A stretch of 64,000 nt of DNA. Source: Hyalella azteca (lineage: Eukaryota > Arthropoda > Malacostraca > Amphipoda > Hyalellidae). Of the stretch, positions 54,101-64,000 are shown piece after piece; position 1 is the stretch's first letter; each line of letters begins with the position of its first letter. Below the pieces are notes generated by a model, which saw nothing but the letters and a program-made list of their open reading frames with translations, made no database searches and was not told where the DNA came from. Where the stretch lies: contig NW_025933184.1 of the NCBI RefSeq assembly GCF_000764305.2, positions 62,001 to 126,000 on the forward strand, read 5' to 3'. The position numbers were made by a program, and so were the translations under genes.

Positions 54101-57100
54101 GAAACATGTAAACATGTGTCAAAGTTGATGGTTGACCACTTGACCTTGCTCTACCAAATAGTGATAAACTGTTTGTGTAGAAAGAATATTATGGTTTGAG
54201 ACTTTTAAATAAGTCTGTGAATAGGCCTATATTAGAAATCCTTTAAGTATACCTGTATTTGCTGATTTTAAGTGGTAAATAAATTAATAGATGATTAAGT
54301 TATGAGATGGTTTTAGACACATAAAAACTAATTCCAACACAGCTTGGAATTGGACACACACACAGCTCATTACGAGCTGTGTTCAAAATTTAAAATTTTC
54401 TTAATTAAAAACTTTATAGCTCTTGATTAAAAGCTTAGTTAAGAAATTAAAATTTTTTAATTAAGAAATTATAATTAAGCTTGTTCTGAGCTGTGTCGTA
54501 TTCTGATACAGCTCACACAGGGCGTTGGAATTCCAACACAATCCCGTCAGGACGTCAGAATTACGATTTAGAAAGAGTTTGAAGCGCTGTTGGAACTAGT
54601 CTCACAATATGCTGAATTTAGTCACACAGAGCATCGGAATTCAGGGATTTTGTAATTCGAATTCTGAAGGCCTTTAAATAAATATGGCAACAGTTTGTGA
54701 CGTTTCATTGTTGCTGGTGCGTAGTGTGGTGTTTTAAGAGTGACCTAAAGCAATCAGAACTCAAGTTGCGCATATGCTTATCTTTTTAGAGCCATTCATT
54801 TCTTGGTATGTCCTTAATGTGTTGGAATATGGTGCGTTTACCCTACATTTTTACGACTTTATTGTGTTGAGTAAATTTGAGTTCTGACCATGCATACTAG
54901 CATTATCGTACCTACATAAGATATTGGTTCAAATCTCGAGTAAATGTGGAAATTAAAAATGAACTGATTCTAAAAAATCTCAGGTTTTCAGCTATGATCA
55001 CTACTCACTAGCTAGGCTATTATGAATAGGCTACCAGCACCCTGGTGTGGAATATATTTATCTTGAAACAGGATTGAAATTTTTTCTTGTTTATAAAATT
55101 TTGCTGCTGAAAAGTGGCAAATTTTCAATGCATTTTAATCTTGCAGCCCATTGTGCACTTTTTTAACAATAAGGTTGGAGGTGATTCCTTTAGTGGGAAT
55201 CATGCTATTCCTAAAATGACAGAAAGGCTGTGATTGCGGCACTAAGGCTAAGGGTAGATATTTTTCATACTGGTCTTGCAACAAAAATTTTTCTTGCCAA
55301 TTTTCAAACCACAAATTTCCTGTAGATGAATTATCTCTCACGTAATTATTAACTGAAGTATATATTATATAATCAGGCTGCAAGATTCCAAAAGTATTGA
55401 GAATAAAATGTTGAAAAAAATTGAGAATATATAGTATTCACTTCCAGTGTAGAATTCTAAAAGGGCATTAAATTAGCTAACCACTAAACATGCATTTTAT
55501 AAAGAGACAGTGGGACACGGCCACTATCTCTAGTAGATTACATCACAATCCCATTCCCATAAGGTTTTACACAATCAAACTTCTTTATTATTTTATTTTA
55601 AATGTATCAATGTATTAAGTTACACTAAACTTTGACAAGAATAGCAATGACCAATCTGCAAATATACGATCATTTGGGGTTAAACAAACACTTTAACTTA
55701 ATTACTTGAAATCTTGTAATCTGCTTCTCCTCTAAGGCTCTAGTTGTTGCATCAACTTTGATTGGGTTTTTAAAAAGTGGCTGTATTGACCAGGCAGTAG
55801 GGTCCAATACATTGCAGCAAACTGAGCCAAGGGTGGAAAACGTCCACCTTTATAGCCGTGACTAGAGCTATCCCCCCATTTCTGGAACCATGAGATTTCC
55901 ACCAGATAAATAAACTCCTATCTAATTGTTAACAGAATTGCACAATCAGGCCACGAGATTCAAAATGTATTATAAATTTGTCACGTTGGAGCCACAGATT
56001 TCTGAAACAAGTAGGAAAATTCCAATCCTGATTGCAGCTGGAGGCAGGTAGGATTTAGGGTTCCTGTCTGCCCATGGTTGGTCAAGAATGATCATGACGC
56101 TGGCATGGCGTAATGATGACATAGGACGATAAGAAAATGAAGTTTATGCTCCGAACTGCATAAAAACAAATCTCTGGAGCCAGTTAGCCCAGTACCCAAT
56201 ATTGACTTGTCCGCATAGTTGGACAAAAGTCAACTGCATTGTGCACCAGAAGCAAATTATTTTACATTCTCTGTATTATTATGGAAGATTATTTAGCAGT
56301 GCAATTTTAGAAAATTATTGGTGAAAAATTGAGAATTACTCCCATCTTGCCAATTGATCAGTCAAGAGAGTGGAGATGAACATGCATGATGACCTTATGA
56401 TGAGTTTAGGACGTTGTAGTCCTAAATTCGTCGTAGTCCATTCACCCAGAAATGCCAAAAGCTGAGATTTGAAAATTCCACACTATGATTTATTGGAACG
56501 ATAATTGAAATCATATTGAAAAAATTCCACACCATGATGTATTGAAATAATAATAGAAATTGATTTAAAAAATAGGTTATTTTGCTTCTCCAAATGTCAC
56601 TGGAGTTGCACAATTTTAGTAGTAAGTAGGAAAATTCCAATTGTGCCAGGCCTATTTGGAATATTGTGCAGTAGTTTCCTAAAATTGCAGGTAAAAATGA
56701 TTGTTCCACAGGTGATATATTAAAAGTGAGGGTGAAAATTTACCATTTTTTTTTATTTTTCGCCAAAGAATCTGAGAAAGGGGTGTAGGAACGGGTGAAA
56801 TTGGCCAGATTCACAGGCCTTTTGGCTGCTCCACGGTTGGCTTCTGCCCAACTTTCCACTTAGTCTGCCATGATCAATGTCCCCTGAAAATAATAAAATC
56901 TTGTAGTAGATTGGGAAATTAGATATTAAATGGGTTTGCCACTATGATTTTTCTTTTGAGCAGAATCAACTGCATATACTGTAGTAAGAAGTTGATTATT
57001 GGCTTAGCATTAAAACCCATTTGGAAATTTGGGCAGAATATTAATAAGACGTTTAATTGTTAACACAATTTCATGATAAAGTTGCAAGATTAAGAAAATA

Positions 57101-57267
57101 TCAAAAATGTCACTATAGCCATAAGAAGTATAAAAGAGGAAATTTATAATCTTGCAACCTGATACCAATGCCACTTGAGTTGTCATCATTACTTTGGTTG
57201 CCAGTCTTTTATCCTAACTGGATAATCAGGCTGGAGCCACCAGTAAAGAATGAAAGTACTCAGTACT
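51111..57267. other. Long intergenic interval
   Basis: AT-rich with short frames only. I see no protein-coding gene. The non-coding first exon and promoter of RpL13 should lie here but cannot be fixed. Paired hairpins near 54350-54550 (cacagctcattacgagctgt; gagctgtg..cagctc) may mark a foldback element. Confidence 0.4.
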
Positions 57268-57385
57268 CACTGCAGTGGATGACAGAGTGCACATTTTCTC
57301 ATCAACAAAAACATGAAGTCACGGATGGACATGGCGAGCACAATAGTGCATTTTTTCCATAAATGAAAAAATGAGAAAAAAGTCA
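57268..57385 (-). repeat. Short TIR element (copy 5, reverse orientation)
   Basis: Reverse-oriented: actcagtactcactgcagtg, gcacattttctcatcaacaa, acatggcgagcacaatagtg, ccataaatgaaaaaatgag. The TCTG core is almost lost in this copy. Confidence 0.6.
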
Positions 57386-57888
57386 ACAGTGTTTTTGGAC
57401 ATTTTCATACATTTACATGGTCTTTGGCTAATACCTTTCACTAGCACAAACAAAATGGATCCATTTTTGCCTGCAATTATTCTAAATCACACTTGAATTG
57501 ATCATTTTTGCCTGTAACTACTATAAATTTTTGTCCAATCTCAGGTGCTGTAATGACTTGTTTACTGGCAGCTTATGCCCAATACTTTGGGCTCAATTTT
57601 AGGTTTAATTTAAATGTTTTCTATATCCTGTAAATTGGTGGTTGACAAGTATGCGGTCCTTGTTTAACATTCATTTTTCTTGTGTAAAACCTGTATATAC
57701 ATGGTAAAGCTTTTAGGGTTCCAATCCAAATGTGGTAACCTGTTCTACAGTGGGCTCGAATTGACTTCAGTTTAGAGAGTCTGAATCTTGTAATTTTAAT
57801 TATAATACCAGTACCCAACATCATATTGCTGATGCATGTTATGTATTCTATGTGTCTTGATTAATAAAATTTTTAATTTCATTTCCAG

Positions 57889-60257
57889 TTGTGTAGTCAG
57901 AAAACAACACCGCCAAAATGCCGGCTCATCGGAACGGTATGATTCCCAATGCGCATTTGCGCAAAGACTGGCAAAAAATGATCAAGACCTGGTTCAAGCA
58001 GCCTTTCCGTGCCCAGCGTCGTCATGCCAACCGTGTGGCCAAGGCTCACCGTATTGCTCCTAGGCCTCTTGGTCGCCTCAGGCCTGTTGTCAGATGCCCT
58101 ACCAAAAAGTATGTTTTTTGCTTCTTTTCTTAGTTTTGGCCTAATCTAAGCCTGTTATTTGTTTTTGGGAAAATGATAGTTTCTTGGTTTGACATTAAAT
58201 TTAAATTTGTTATGTTGCTAGGAAGGAAGACTACATGCTCACTTTCATGAGAGAATATTTATTAATTCTTCAAATTTCCAATTGGTGGAAGCAATGCCCA
58301 TCAAAGAGTTTCTTATATCCGTCTCTTAATTTGTGCCAATTCTGTTGACAGACACAACAGGATCACTAGACTGGGACGTGGTTTCACTCTCCATGAACTA
58401 AGAGTAGGTCATAGATATATCTTAGCCTTAATTTATTGTATGCTAAAAATAACTTCCAGTGTTGTTTGCAATTTTTTGTAATAAATTATTTATAATTCTA
58501 ATGTATTCTTGAAAGTATTTTGAATTGTGTATAGTTATGTAACGTTTTCTAATGAGATTGCCCCATTCATGTGCTTACAACTTACTTAATTGATGCAGAT
58601 GGCCAAGATCTCTCGCACTGAGGCCAAGTCTATCGGCATCGCTGTTGACCACAGACGTCGCAGCAAATCCCATGAGGCCATGCAGGTCAGTGGTGACCAC
58701 GATCTCCTTTCTTCTTATTGCTGGTGGTGAATTATTTTAGCTGCCTTAATGACCTATTGAACTGATATTCAACTCTATTTATTTATAAAGAATTAATTTT
58801 AGGAGAATCAATCCTATTTGGATATCATTTCAATTATATGAATTTTATGAAAAGAGACCTGTTGATTTTGACCGTGATAGCGTTGTTGTCCCAACTTATC
58901 AAAAGTTGACAGTGTGAAAACCGTTTAAAATTAATATTTTAGCGTTATATTTGTCACAAGCAGCGACCAGTTGAAGACATTATTGAATAAAATGTTTGAT
59001 ATAAGTAAATAATAATTGAAAATGAAAAAAGGAGACATAAGCTTATGACTGCAAAAAAGAACCAGAGAGACAATGATTTTGAATGAATTTTATGTATATC
59101 CAATTTGGTTGCTGCTATCAAAGCTGGAGTCCGTAAATACAAATCTAATCTTGAAAATCATCTTCCATCATGTCTGATTTAGTTAGTGTGTGTGTATATA
59201 TGGTATGGTGTGTGTATATATGTGAACTGAATTATAACGCCTTTCAGCTTTTTTACACAGAGAAACTTTCACCCTTTCTTACTCATTTTATAATGAAATT
59301 CAAAGACAAGAAAAACTCAAATTTTGATTAATATTTATACCTTAGAATTTTACCTAATTTTTAAATGGTTGTCTAAAACAAGTACAGAGCCTAATTCTTG
59401 CTAGGGCTGAAAATGGTTGTATCATGATTTGAGTAGATCTTATAATTCCCAAGTATACATGCCCAGGATTGACGATGTTCTCTGCTCCAGGCTAACATTC
59501 GCCGCCTCCGTGTTTACAAGAGCAAGCTCATCCTGTTCCCCAAGAACCCCAAGAAGGTGAAGAAGGGAGAAGCCAGTGCTGAAGAGTGCAAGATGGCCAC
59601 TCAGCTCGCTGGCAAGCGTATTATGCCTCTGCAGAAACTGAAGTTTACCTTGGATCCTCCTCAAGTTATCGATCCCAAGATACGCAAGGCTGATATTTAC
59701 TCCATCCTTGTGGATGTAAGTTCATTGTTCATCAGTACCTATTTACCGAGTTCCTGAAGCTATATGCAAATGAATTTTTTGACGAACATTTTAATGGTTT
59801 CGGAAACATTATGTGCTTACTAGTCGTAATTCGCTCTAGGAGGATTAATTTTTATTTTTCATTAAGATGATTCGTTTTTATTTGTCGAAACAACTCGAAC
59901 ACAAGCAGCTTGGCACTTTTTTCTGTTCGTACATGAATTATTGCCAATTTCGATTCAAGAAAGCCTCTGGATGTATGACTTTATCCAATGACAATTTTAT
60001 TCGGTAAATTTAGATTCGAGTGAGACGTCGTAAATTTTCTAAATAGTTTGTAACCGTAATTGTTATCGTTGTACAGTATCCTTGGTATTGTATAAATTAC
60101 ACTTTTGAACAAAGCAGGCTGGTTCGCTTTTTAAATGTAATGATCTATTCTGTTTATTTTTTTTTTGCAGGCCCGTTCAACCGCCAATAAGTGGGGCATG
60201 CGTGCCAAGAAGGCTCGTGAGGCTGCTGAGGAAGCCAATGTCATTGGCAAGAAGTAA
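57889..60257 (+). CDS. RpL13: 60S ribosomal protein L13 (eL13)
   Basis: ATG at 57918. Exons 57889-58108 (with 29 nt of 5' UTR), 58352-58403, 58599-58685, 59491-59715 and 60171-60257 give a 213-residue basic protein, the normal eL13 length. It starts [20 protein letters not shown], includes [20 protein letters not shown] and ends EEANVIGKK. eL13 is a component of the large ribosomal subunit. All introns are GT-AG and the frame is intact. A 5' noncoding exon must exist upstream because an acceptor (atttccag) precedes the UTR. I looked for a C/D-box snoRNA in the introns and saw none that I trust. Convergent with the ODAD3-like gene. Confidence 0.97.
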
Positions 60258-60861
60258 TAAACTTCTGATCGTGATCTGTTGTTTCGTGTTTGTTCCTTCA
60301 CAGCAAAACTCTGCTAGGTGTTTTTGCGCCCATTACTTACTGACTTTGTCGTATAGTTCATACAGTTAGGAGTTAGCAATAATTACATTAACTAAATGGA
60401 TACTATGAAGAATTCTGCGTCCGTAGCGTGAGCGGTTGACTAATTTCTGCACTTGCTCGGTCCAAAGTTGTGAATATGATCTCTGGACAGACGAATCTGA
60501 GCGCTCTCGAAATAAATATTGCAGTGGGACCAACGTAACGATTCTCACTCGATTAGTGATCGTAACGAATGACTGCAACCAAGTTCAGGTATTTGCAGTA
60601 TGGAAGTGCGGGATATTGCTCCCCATTCTCGTGACTCCTTGATGCTGACGTGACGTGAGTCAAGTTCGACGGTGATGGAATCTGGTTCTATAGGTGGTTT
60701 TGTTTCCTGACAAGGAAAAATTATTCAATCTCAAAATAACTTTGAGCTTGCTAATAATAATCAAAGTCTGGTTAAACGTAATTTAAAGCTTGTGGTCACT
60801 GGGCTGAACTACTGCAGTGCATTTAGGTGTTGACTTAAGATATTACAGCGCATCGTTAAGC
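60258..60861. other. Intergenic between convergent genes
   Basis: 3' ends of RpL13 and the minus-strand coiled-coil gene face each other over about 600 bp. Nothing else recognised. Confidence 0.5.
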
Positions 60862-63773
60862 TTAGGATTTAAACGAGGTAGTGACTGGTTTGTTTCTCTT
60901 CCTGGACTTTGCCTCGACAACTTGCTGGGAAGCTCTTTTGAGAACTCTCCGTGCGACTGCCTCTTCATCACCGCTCTCTTCCTCCACCTAGAACGAGGAC
61001 AAAGCCATTGCATCAGCCTGATAAAGTTGGAGAAATGTTGAAAGGAAATGTCACGAACTTCAATTGCTTCTGCGAATTTTTCTTATTCATTTATAGTCCT
61101 TATTGTTTGCTCGATCTGAAGCGATAACAACAAAAGCTACTAAAACGAACAAACGGATAGTACTGATTGCATTATTTGATATTTTTGACGAACGTTTAAA
61201 TTTGATTTGGGTTATAAGATACTGACTTGTTGAGGCGCTGATTGTTGCAATGTGTTATTCGTCATTGTTAAGCTGATGCGCAGGTTTTCCAGAGGCAACG
61301 ATAATGAATCTTCTTCCTCATCCTCGTCAGTCTGTTGGAAAGAACCGAGGTCAGTAGTTACGTGAAGCCATGGTTGAACTAGTATTCAACCATGCGTGAA
61401 GCTATCTTATTTGATGTTTTGTTAAAGTGATGAAAGCGCGTCATGAATATCAAATTTTAATTTAGTGAATTCCTTGTGTCTGTGGATATAGCGTGCAGAA
61501 ACAATTCCATGAAATTCTAGCCTGGACTTATCGTGTTGACCAATTAACATGGCAGGCAGGAACGTATGCGTCATATTCTTTAGTGGCAGACTTACAGTTT
61601 TTTTAGGTATCTCGTTATTGAGTAGAATTTAGTGGTATTCGTCCTACATGAGAGGGTGATTCTGAAATTTTAGCGGTGACTCACGATTGTTTTTTCGTCC
61701 AACTCGGGCGAAGGGAGCTTGGCCAGGAGATTTCGCGCGCCATTTGAACAAAATTCGATGAGCGTTGCAGCTTGCAGCGCAGGTGATGGATTCCGAGCGA
61801 TTTTCTGGCCCATCAATCCCTGTGTCAAAAGAAAGTATTTCACGTCCAAAATAAGATTATAAAATACCGTCAAACAGCGGAATAAAGAAAAATTTCAAAT
61901 CTACTAAAATAATGGAAACTTTCATACTCTGATCTATTTAAATACCGTTTGCGCGTAAATTCGTTATAAATCTATGATAATGGATATGCTCAGTGCGAGG
62001 ATCCATAACTGACGATTGATTGAGATAGCTGCTGGACTTATTGCCTGGTCCGTAATTTGATAGGCATTTTAAGACTGAACATATGTTCCTGCATAGCTTC
62101 GTCTAGTGACTCTAGTCTGTTCTTGAAGGCGTTCATACTCGGAGCGTCAACGATGCTATCAGGGAGGCTGTTCCACATGCCGGTGACTCGAAGCGAGAAG
62201 AACCGTCACGTGAATGCAGATGCCACTTACGAGTATAGCTACATTGAAAGTTTCAGGTCTACGATTATCCAGTTTAATCCGAAACGTACTGGGAATGAAA
62301 TGGAGCATATTTTTCCCATTCAATTTATGTATCATGTAATGTAGCATTGATTGTGTGTAGGGAATGAAATCGTAGCACTTAATCGAAGCTGCACTCGATC
62401 TCAGGCCCAAATAAGGTCATTCTTGACCTGTGGGTTCGAGTCCACCCAGCGTGGATACCCCGAAAAAATAGATGACTATTGACGACGAAGACTTGCCTCT
62501 AATTTTTCGGCGACTTGCACAAGTGCAGTGTTGGCAGCCACGAGATGTTTCAAGGCGTCATCACGACTAGCCATGGCAGAGACGAGCTTCTTCTCCACAT
62601 CTGCCACCGCTCTCTTCAGTTCCTCTTCTTCCTTACGAGTCCTGGAATTGCGTATGGAAGGCAATCTCGTCTTTGTTTTGTTGGACTGAAATAATTTTCT
62701 TACAGTTTACGAAGATATCTTTAAGCATCAACTGAAAGTACGAGTATTGTTCCTTCGATCATTTGGTTTAACAAAGCTCCTGATTTTTTATTCTACTCAG
62801 GCTTCCTAAATAAATGCAGAATGCAACGCACTTATGTTAGTTTAAATACTTCTTTAGAGATTAATTTCGAAATTAATCAGATATGCATCTACTCCATGAT
62901 TTAATATTCGATAGTTTCCTGCAAATGATTTACAGAGAAGTTTCAAATAAAAGTAGTAATAAATGCTCTAGCCTCTTCCTGCAAACTCCCACTTGGTGTT
63001 TCGAGAGGACCCAATGATGACTCAAATGGTGCTTAATTGCTTCTCATGAATATAAGCATATTCAAAGAAGTCAGCTACAGCTGTATGTAGGTACTCAGGT
63101 ACAAGCTGTCAGCAGTATGTTATAGGTACTGTTTTTTTTAACTTTACATGCCTGATGCTTAGTCTTTTTGTCATCACATTCGACGTGTCTTTTCTTAGAA
63201 ATAAATTTAATTTCCTAAAGTTGAAATTTAACAGTATGGGCACAGCTTCAAATCTCTTCATTTAATTGACCCCGCTAATGTCTGAAATGTTAATCTAGTC
63301 TAACCTCGGATGCAACGCGGTTTGCAAATTGATTCAAGTGGTTCGTTATTTACCTGGCGTTGTCTTCAGTAGCGGCATATTTAAGCTTGTTCAGGTTTTG
63401 CTGGAGTTCTTCTCTTTGAGCCTCGGCCGCCCTGAGCTCGTGTAGCGCCGCCTCCCTCAGCTCCTGCAGATGTTCTTGCGTGGCGCTCTGGCCGCTCATG
63501 CGCTCTATCACCGCCTCTACACTCGACACGCCTAACCTCGGATGCAACGCGGTTTGCAAATTGATTCAAGTGGTTCGTTATTTACCTGGCGTTGTCTTCA
63601 GTAGCGGCATATTTAAGCTTGTTCAGGTTTTGCTGGAGTTCTTCTCTTTGAGCCTCGGCCGCCCTGAGCTCGTGTAGCGCCGCCTCCCTCAGCTCCTGCA
63701 GATGTTCTTGCGTGGCGCTCTGGCCGCTCATGCGCTCTATCACCGCCTCTACACTCGACACGCCCAAGATCAT
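60862..63773 (-). CDS. Coiled-coil protein, ODAD3/CCDC151-like, C-terminal part
   Basis: Minus-strand exons 63773-63586, 62685-62497, 61819-61685, 61331-61227 and 60987-60862; the last four join in phase 0. The protein is charged and helical: SSVEAVIERMSGQSATQEHL, ELRAAEAQREELQQNLNKLK, EEELKRAVADVEKKLVSAMA, TALVQVAEKLE, an acidic TDEDEEED segment and a basic C-terminus EEAVARRVLKRASQQVVEAK, SRKRNKP before TAA. Layout (coiled coil, AEKL near the end, acidic linker, K-rich tail) resembles the outer dynein arm docking subunit ODAD3, which would act in sperm flagella or cilia; this identity is inferred from memory of the family. The first exon ends in phase 2 but the next starts in phase 0, so a small exon is missing between them. 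The N-terminus is outside the window. Confidence 0.6.
61685..61819 (-). CDS. ODAD3-like exon (GLMGQKIARN...)
   Basis: Acceptor acacag, donor gtgagt, 45 codons open in phase 0. Includes ALQAATLIEFCSNGARNLLA, then LPSPELDEKTI. Confidence 0.55.
62050..62410 (-). mobile_element. LINE C-terminus remnant inside an intron
   Basis: Minus strand reads RFFSLRVTGMWNSLPDSIVD, then APSMNAFKNRLESL, the typical end of many arthropod LINE ORF2 proteins. Stops upstream. Lies in the intron between 62497 and 61819. Confidence 0.75.
62497..62685 (-). CDS. ODAD3-like exon with GC donor
   Basis: 63 codons from acceptor tatttcag. The only donor in phase is AG|GCAAGT, the strong consensus of GC-AG introns. Reading on instead gives a stop after eight codons (ASLRRQ). 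Confidence 0.6.
63301..63764. repeat. Perfect 232-bp tandem duplication spanning an exon end
   Basis: 63301-63532 and 63533-63764 are identical by eye. Each holds 178 nt of exon (minus strand, SSVEAVIERM to EDNA) plus donor gtaaat and 50 nt of intron. Only the right copy has the true acceptor (ctgttaacag). Confidence 0.95.
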
Positions 63774-64000
63774 CTGTTAACAGAACATATATAAATATAA
63801 TTTTATTTATTTTAACATCTCATACCGATAAGTATATTTTTGTTGTAACGCTGACTACTTAATTGCACCAATGCTTTTACCATGTTAATAAGATATAAGG
63901 TTTGTTTTGACCAAGTTAGAAACCTGCTCAAAAAACGTAACCGCATTATTGGACAGCAGTGAGTCACAAAACGTGGCTTCACGCCTAGGGATAGATTTGT

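Noticed and set aside
58109..60170. Intronic C/D-box snoRNA in RpL13
   Set aside because: ATGATAG-like strings occur but no convincing C and D box pair with terminal stem was found by eye.

Overview
The window is nuclear DNA of an invertebrate animal, most likely an arthropod. The genes are small exons separated by AT-rich, repeat-filled introns with GT-AG borders. They include a Dscam-type adhesion receptor, a large cadherin and a eukaryotic ribosomal protein. The transposon mix (Penelope-like elements, jockey/CR1-type LINEs, PIF/Harbinger, hAT-type and TTAA-target elements, tRNA-derived SINEs) is common in crustaceans and other arthropods. I infer a crustacean-like genome, but the species cannot be read from the sequence. 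The sequence is a draft scaffold: it holds single-base n gaps at 29767, 33292, 38167, 39691, 41449, 42959 and 43823, and three uncut Nextera/Tn5 mosaic-end junctions at 11551, 33253 and 38032.

Layout. (1) 183-10072, plus strand: the C-terminal half of a Dscam-like receptor (fibronectin III domains, transmembrane helix, cytoplasmic tail). Its introns carry a palindromic hAT-type MITE, a SINE, short TIR elements with a TCTG-rich core and an inverted pair of Penelope-like elements. (2) 10.1-22.8 kb: gene-poor transposon graveyard with more Penelope fragments, a LINE endonuclease fragment, a 636-bp TTAA-flanked element nested in Penelope, a 1055-bp PIF/Harbinger element with TIRs and 3-bp TSD, a GCA trinucleotide block and a LINE RT fragment. 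(3) 22.7-28.2 kb: a diverged tandem segmental duplication (two units of about 2.5-3 kb), each with a 25-bp minisatellite. (4) 28.86-50.32 kb, plus strand: the 3' part of a large cadherin (about five EC repeats, membrane-proximal region, TM, short Gly/Pro/His-rich tail). Most ectodomain exons appear twice (29.8-39.0 and 39.0-46.4 kb), in a pattern best explained by two allelic assemblies joined end to end. (5) 57.89-60.26 kb, plus strand: complete coding region of ribosomal protein L13 (eL13), 213 codons in five exons. (6) 60.86-63.77 kb, minus strand, convergent with RpL13: the C-terminal part of a coiled-coil protein resembling the outer dynein arm docking subunit ODAD3/CCDC151.

The most striking feature is in the cadherin gene. 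At nearly every intron the local tandem repeat is built from the exon-intron border itself: the splice site plus 10-50 nt of exon is copied 2-10 times. This holds for both acceptors and donors. These splice-site-anchored repeats are the main candidate for something undescribed: intron growth, decoy splice sites, or intron gain by tandem duplication of exon edges. The ODAD3-like gene shows a perfect 232-bp example spanning a donor.

The four genes are not functionally linked in an obvious way. Two are cell-surface adhesion receptors, one is a housekeeping ribosomal gene and one is a probable ciliary/flagellar protein.
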